Shown here piece after piece: positions 5,356 through 7,217 of a stretch of DNA of 7,217 nt. The number at the start of each line of letters is the position of its first letter. Positions within the stretch are counted from its first letter, which is position 1. A program made the translations under genes and the position numbers. Source of the stretch: Myxococcales bacterium. GTDB taxonomy: Bacteria > Myxococcota > Myxococcia > Myxococcales > Anaeromyxobacteraceae. Under the pieces are notes generated by a model. The model had not been told where the DNA came from. It saw only the letters and a list, made by a program, of their open reading frames with translations, and made no database searches. Location of the stretch: the NCBI GenBank assembly GCA_021784995.1, contig JAJYHA010000078.1, positions 1 through 7,217 of the forward strand, given 5' to 3'.

Positions 5356-5889
5356 ATGAACTCGTTCCTCGTCCCGCCCGTGCTGGCCGCCGGCATCATG
5401 GATCTGCGGCCCGGCCTCTCCATCTGGACGGCGATCACCTTTCTGCTGCTGCTGGTGGTCCTGTCGAAGTTCGCCTGGGGCCCCATCGTCAAGATGCTCG
5501 ACGAGCGCGCGCGGACGATCCGCGACGCCATCGAGCAGGCGAAGCGCGAGCGCGCCGAGGCGGAGCGGATGCTGGGCGAGCAGAAGGCCTCGCTCGCGGC
5601 CGCGCAGCGCGAGGCGGCCGCCCTGGCGCAGAGGTCGAAGCAGGAGGTCGAGGCGCTCCGCGCCGACCTGACCGCGCGCGCCCGCAAGGAGGCCGACGAG
5701 CTGGTCGCCTCCGCGCGCCGCCAGATCCAGGAGGAGAAGGCGAAGGCGCTCGGCGAGCTGAGGGGCCAGGTGGCGGATCTCGCCATCGACGCGGCCCGGC
5801 GGCTCATCCAGTCCTCGCTCGACGAGAAGGCGCAGCGCGCCCTGGTCGAGGAGTACCTCGCGCAGCTCCCCGCCGACCGCGCGGCCTAG
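5356..5889 (+). CDS. atpF: F0F1 ATP synthase subunit b (peripheral stalk)
   Basis: A 177-aa peripheral-stalk subunit. One N-terminal membrane helix at about 23-42 (IWTAITFLLLLVVLSKFAW) is followed by the family's PIVKMLDERARTIRDAIEQAK (43-63) and a long charged right-handed coiled coil to about residue 140. The C-terminal helical region (141-172) would contact subunit delta on F1. The length is slightly longer than E. coli b (156). ATG 5356 is supported by GGGAG (5346-5350) five bases upstream. Met15 is an internal alternative but has no RBS. Only one b-type gene is present; there is no b' partner. No atpH or F1 gene follows: the operon closes with the hairpins at 5895-6007, so this F0 module is separated from F1. 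Confidence 0.94.
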   Translation: MNSFLVPPVLAAGIMDLRPGLSIWTAITFLLLLVVLSKFAWGPIVKMLDERARTIRDAIEQAKRERAEAERMLGEQKASLAAAQREAAALAQRSKQEVEALRADLTARARKEADELVASARRQIQEEKAKALGELRGQVADLAIDAARRLIQSSLDEKAQRALVEEYLAQLPADRAA

Positions 5890-5894
5890 CCGCC

Positions 5895-5909
5895 GGCCGG
5901 GGTCCGGCC
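5895..5909 (+). repeat. Hairpin GGCCGG-GGT-CCGGCC after atpF stop
   Basis: A perfect 6-bp stem with a 3-nt loop beginning six bases after the atpF stop codon. It is the first of three stems in the 3' region and probably part of an mRNA-protecting or termination structure. No U-tract follows. Confidence 0.4.
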
Positions 5910-5912
5910 CGT

Positions 5913-5937
5913 GCGCCGCGCCCCTCCGGCGCGGCGC
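5913..5937 (+). repeat. 10-bp perfect hairpin downstream of atpF
   Basis: Arms GCGCCGCGCC (5913-5922) and GGCGCGGCGC (5928-5937) are exact complements around loop CCTCC. The stem is wholly G-C and very stable, but is followed by a G-run and not by U. This makes it more likely an RNA 3'-end stabiliser or pause site than the terminator itself. Confidence 0.6.
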
Positions 5938-5977
5938 GGGGGGTGGACCGGGCGAGCGCGCCCTCCGCCACCAGCTC

Positions 5978-6007
5978 GGGCCCCGGTCCGCCGGGGCTCT
6001 TTTCTTT
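5978..6007 (+). terminator. Intrinsic terminator of the F0 operon
   Basis: Stem GCCCCGG (5980-5986)/CCGGGGC (5991-5997) with tetraloop TCCG extends by G-U and G-C pairs to 9 bp. It is followed directly by TCTTTTCTTT (5998-6007), the only T-rich run in the region. This is a textbook Rho-independent layout and ends the atp transcript 90-120 bases after atpF. Confidence 0.85.
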
Positions 6008-6024
6008 CGGGCAGCAGACGCTCT

Positions 6025-6038
6025 CGAGGAGGACCTCG
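6025..6038 (+). promoter_or_regulatory. ychF ribosome site lying in a small hairpin
   Basis: The strong Shine-Dalgarno GAGGAGG (6026-6032) is eight bases before the ATG and fixes the ychF start. CGAGG (6025-6029) and CCTCG (6034-6038) can pair with loop AGGA, so part of the site may be held in a 5-bp stem. Confidence 0.5.
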
Positions 6039-6040
6039 TC

Positions 6041-7153
6041 ATGGCGCTCGGCATCGGCATCGTCGGTCTCCCCAACGTCGGGAAGTCGACGCTCTTCAAC
6101 GCGCTGGCGGGCGCCGCCAAGGCGCAGGCCGCCAACTACCCCTTCTGCACCATCGACCCCAACGTGGGGGTGGTGCCGGTGCCGGACGTGCGCCTCGAGC
6201 AGCTGGCGCGCCTCTTCAAGCCCCGGAAGACGACGCCCACCACCCTGGAGTTCGTGGACATCGCGGGGCTGGTGGCGGGCGCGTCCAAGGGCGAGGGGCT
6301 CGGCAACCAGTTCCTCTCCCACATCCGCCAGGTCGACGCCATCGCCCACGTCCTCCGCTGCTTCGAGGATCCCGACGTGGTGCACGTGGGGGGCTCGATC
6401 GACCCGCGCGGCGACCGCGACGTGGTCGAGACGGAGCTGATGCTGAAGGACCTGGAGTCGGTGGAGCGCCGCCGCGAGCGGGCCCAGAAGAACGCCAAGG
6501 CGCCCGGGAAGCCGGGGGAGCTGGCGCGCCAGGAGCTGGCCGTCCTCGATCGCGTCCGGGCGGCCCTGGAGCAGGGGACGCCCGTGCGGGCCCAGGAGCT
6601 CTCCGAGGAGGAGCGCGCGGCCGTCGCCGACCTGTTCCTCCTCACCGCCAAGCCGGTCATCTACGTCGCCAACGTGGACGAGGGGCAGGTGGCGCACGCC
6701 GACGCCGATCCGCGGGTGGCGGCGGTGCGCGCGCTCGCCGTCGAGGAGGGCGCCGAGGTGGTGGTGCTGTGCGGCAAGGTGGAGGCCGAGATCGCCGAGC
6801 TGCCCGAGGCGGAGCGGACGGAGTTCCTGGCCTCGCTCGGGCTCTCCGAGCCTGGCCTGACGCGGCTCGTGCACGCCGGCTACCGCGAGCTCGGGCTCAT
6901 CACCTTCCTCACCGCGGGCGAGGACGAGTGCCGCGCCTGGACCGTGAGGGAGGGAGCGCGCGCCCCGCAGGCGGCGGGCGTCATCCACACCGACTTCGAG
7001 CGCGGCTTCATCAAGGCGGAGGTGATGCGGGTGGAGGACCTCCTCGCCCTGGGCAGCGAGCAGGCGGTGCGGGAGAAGGGCCTCCTGCGCGTGGAGGGGA
7101 AGGAGTACGTCGTGCAGGACGGCGATGTCATGCACTTCAAGTTCAACGTCTGA
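6041..7153 (+). CDS. ychF: YchF/OLA1-family redox-responsive P-loop ATPase/GTPase
   Basis: A 370-aa Obg-related translation-factor NTPase that binds ribosomes and, in E. coli and human OLA1, hydrolyses ATP in preference to GTP. Motifs: G1 GLPNVGKST (9-17); G3 DIAGL (73-77), with Leu replacing the catalytic Gln, as in HAS-NTPases; then VAGASKGEGLGNQFL (78-92), typical of YchF; and G4 NVDE (211-214), the NxxE form that explains loss of guanine specificity. A helical, charged domain (about 125-200) interrupts the G domain. The C-terminal TGS domain (about 286-370) ends in the hallmark DGDVMHFKFNV. Length matches the usual 363-370, so the gene is complete. It starts only 33 bp after the terminator U-tract, so its promoter must lie inside or upstream of the terminator, or it relies on read-through. 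No clear -10/-35 pair is visible in the gap. Confidence 0.97.
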   Translation: MALGIGIVGLPNVGKSTLFNALAGAAKAQAANYPFCTIDPNVGVVPVPDVRLEQLARLFKPRKTTPTTLEFVDIAGLVAGASKGEGLGNQFLSHIRQVDAIAHVLRCFEDPDVVHVGGSIDPRGDRDVVETELMLKDLESVERRRERAQKNAKAPGKPGELARQELAVLDRVRAALEQGTPVRAQELSEEERAAVADLFLLTAKPVIYVANVDEGQVAHADADPRVAAVRALAVEEGAEVVVLCGKVEAEIAELPEAERTEFLASLGLSEPGLTRLVHAGYRELGLITFLTAGEDECRAWTVREGARAPQAAGVIHTDFERGFIKAEVMRVEDLLALGSEQAVREKGLLRVEGKEYVVQDGDVMHFKFNV

Positions 7154-7155
7154 AC

Positions 7156-7189
7156 GGGGCGTGCCGCCCGGCCCGGCCGGCGGAGCCCC
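7156..7189 (+). terminator. Two-part hairpin after ychF, no U-tract
   Basis: GGGGC (7156-7160) pairs with GCCCC (7185-7189), enclosing CCGCC (7164-7168) with GGCGG (7179-7183); three unpaired bases on one side and one on the other form an internal loop. It begins two bases after the ychF stop. The following ACCCTTGCTG has no T-run, so termination would need Rho or another feature. The window then ends with no further gene visible. Confidence 0.4.
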
Positions 7190-7217
7190 ACCCTTGCTGC
7201 GCGGGCCCGGAGGCGCG

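Noticed and set aside
3726..5807. Minus-strand open frame of 693 codons across the atp operon
   Set aside because: It runs antisense to atpI, atpB, atpE and atpF, all with clear family signatures, and its translation is compositionally biased with no domain.
5804..7135. Minus-strand open frame of 443 codons opposite ychF
   Set aside because: Antisense shadow: His/Leu/Arg/Val-rich with no recognisable fold, while the plus strand encodes a full YchF.
1..7217. CRISPR array, tRNA, rRNA, insertion sequence, phage or defence genes
   Set aside because: No repeat-spacer pattern, cloverleaf sequence, transposase or terminal repeats were seen. All gene space is taken up by housekeeping or energy genes with uniform base composition.

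Overview
The window is chromosomal DNA from a very GC-rich bacterium. Almost every codon ends in G or C. Codon style, an F0 ATP-synthase operon that stands apart from F1, and a subunit a with a signal peptide and a long N-terminal extension all suggest a Myxococcota/Deltaproteobacteria-type organism, possibly Anaeromyxobacter-like. That placement rests on family resemblance and was not tested by a search.

Layout. (1) 3-1217, plus: glutamate-1-semialdehyde aminomutase (hemL, tetrapyrrole synthesis), cut by the left edge. (2) 1241-2940, minus: a two-gene unit transcribed towards hemL. It holds a sulfide:quinone oxidoreductase-like flavoprotein followed 14 bp later by an unrecognised 76-aa basic, aromatic-rich protein. 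(3) 2941-3193: a divergent intergenic region. It carries a strong sigma70-type promoter facing right (TTGACG-17 bp-TATACG) and two small dyads just ahead of the flavoprotein start. (4) 3194-5889, plus: an F0 operon, atpZ-like - atpI-like - atpB (a) - atpE (c) - atpF (b). The first three genes are linked by stop/start overlaps. No F1 gene (delta, alpha, gamma, beta, epsilon) follows; the operon ends in a cluster of hairpins, the last a good intrinsic terminator. (5) 6041-7153, plus: ychF, a translation-associated P-loop ATPase/GTPase, starting 33 bp after the terminator U-tract.

How the genes work together. The F0 genes encode the whole proton-conducting membrane sector (a, c, b) plus two small assembly or ion-handling membrane proteins. 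F1 must be supplied from another locus. The flavoprotein would feed electrons from sulfide into the quinone pool and so help build the gradient that F0F1 uses, but its divergent position does not prove co-regulation. hemL and ychF are housekeeping neighbours.

I see no mobile element, CRISPR array, tRNA, rRNA or defence system, and no evidence of a wholly new system. The points most worth a second look are the extended subunit a (exported N-terminal region with a Cys pair, His-rich C-terminal tail), the small protein paired with the sulfide:quinone oxidoreductase, the dyads in front of that gene, and the hairpins around atpE, atpF and ychF.
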